Assembly (NCBI RefSeq): GCF_014195505.1
Contig: NZ_JACIBV010000003.1
Coordinates: 186,001-250,000 of the forward strand
Length of the DNA: 64,000 nucleotides
Origin: Nonomuraea dietziae
GTDB taxonomy: Bacteria; Actinomycetota; Actinomycetes; Streptosporangiales; Streptosporangiaceae
Reading direction: 5' to 3'
Position numbers and translations under genes: made by a program. Positions 63,780 through 64,000 of this stretch are shown here, piece by piece (position 1 is the stretch's first letter; the number at the start of each line of letters is the position of its first letter). The notes beneath the pieces were generated by a model that searched no databases, had not been told where the DNA came from, and was given only the letters and a program-made list of their open reading frames with translations.

Positions 63780-64000
63780 CGACAGGCCCCACGTTCGCCG
63801 AGGTGCTGGCCCGGCGCGGAGTCCCGCCGGAGGTATACACCGTCCGCATGGGCAGCGACGTCACCGAAGACCAGATCGACACCCATCCGACCCCGAGATC
63901 GATGTCCTGCTAGAAATCTACGAGGTGCTCCGCCTGACTCCCGGCAATGGCCGCGATTATCGACAAGATCAGATTTTGTGCTGTCCGCCTGGTAGGCCCT
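63780..64000 (+). other. Unassigned coding-like fragment at the window end
   Basis: A plus-strand frame reads TFAEVLARRGVPPEVYTVRM, then GSDVTEDQIDTHPTP, and after a frame change EIDVLLEIYEVLRLTP. It looks like part of a decayed gene but no family was recognised, and it continues towards the window edge. Confidence 0.3.

Overview
High-GC actinobacterial DNA, most like a filamentous actinomycete of the Streptosporangiales type. The evidence is the GC-rich third codon positions, an AfsR/SARP-type regulator with an NB-ARC ATPase and TPRs, a SAV2177-family methyltransferase, maleylpyruvate-isomerase-fold proteins, several ECF sigma factors with a SnoaL-like tail, many HxlR/TetR/AraC regulators and large secreted proteins. 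The window reads as accessory DNA. About forty genes look intact, and nearly as many are frameshifted, internally deleted or reduced to fragments (IS256, IS3, IS630 and IS982 transposases, serine and tyrosine recombinases, regulators, dehydrogenases, transporters). No rRNA, tRNA or CRISPR array was recognised.

Left part (1-17.4 kb). After debris (DUF6431-like, IS256, AraC and TetR remnants) comes the most notable locus, a minus-strand RiPP-type operon at 3.3-8.3 kb. It has a 35-residue putative precursor peptide, a TfuA-like protein, a YcaO protein, a small one-TM protein, an HTTM (vitamin-K-carboxylase-like) membrane protein and an MFS exporter. The five protein genes overlap end to start. 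Then come a small secreted protein, an HxlR-type regulator divergent from an 88-residue protein, a secreted DUF5722 glycosidase-like protein and a 1,016-residue secreted repeat protein whose gene carries 168-bp tandem repeats, followed by a dead IS3 element.

Middle part (17.7-44.7 kb). An HxlR regulator divergent from an intact quinone-oxidoreductase-type gene is surrounded by broken genes (SDR, SRPBCC, alpha/beta hydrolase, FtsE and FtsX-type ABC parts, histidine kinase, frameshifted ECF sigma factor). Intact genes here are the AfsR-type regulator, a GlxA-type regulator, an SDR, a YCII protein, a secreted WbsX/GH99-like protein, a TetR regulator, an ECF sigma factor, two maleylpyruvate-isomerase-like proteins, a SnoaL-like protein, an esterase, a peroxiredoxin-like protein lacking its peroxidatic cysteine, and an HxlR regulator. 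Parts of the TetR, sigma-factor and YCII genes recur as decayed copies.

Right part (44.8-64 kb). A primase-polymerase/D5-type helicase gene with a small coupled partner lies beside a cluster of 9-bp iteron-like repeats, which suggests the replication module of an integrated plasmid or phage-like element. A tyrosine-recombinase remnant lies about 7 kb away. An ArsR-MFS-M29 aminopeptidase cluster follows (the MFS gene is frameshifted). Next is a four-gene catabolic operon (regulator, Gfo/Idh oxidoreductase, aldehyde dehydrogenase, NCS1 permease) whose regulator fuses an IS1595-transposase-type zinc ribbon and helix-turn-helix to a TetR domain. The window ends with a GNAT acetyltransferase, a complete IS630-family element with perfect terminal repeats but a dead transposase, a truncated IS982 transposase and a flavin/PPOX-type gene.
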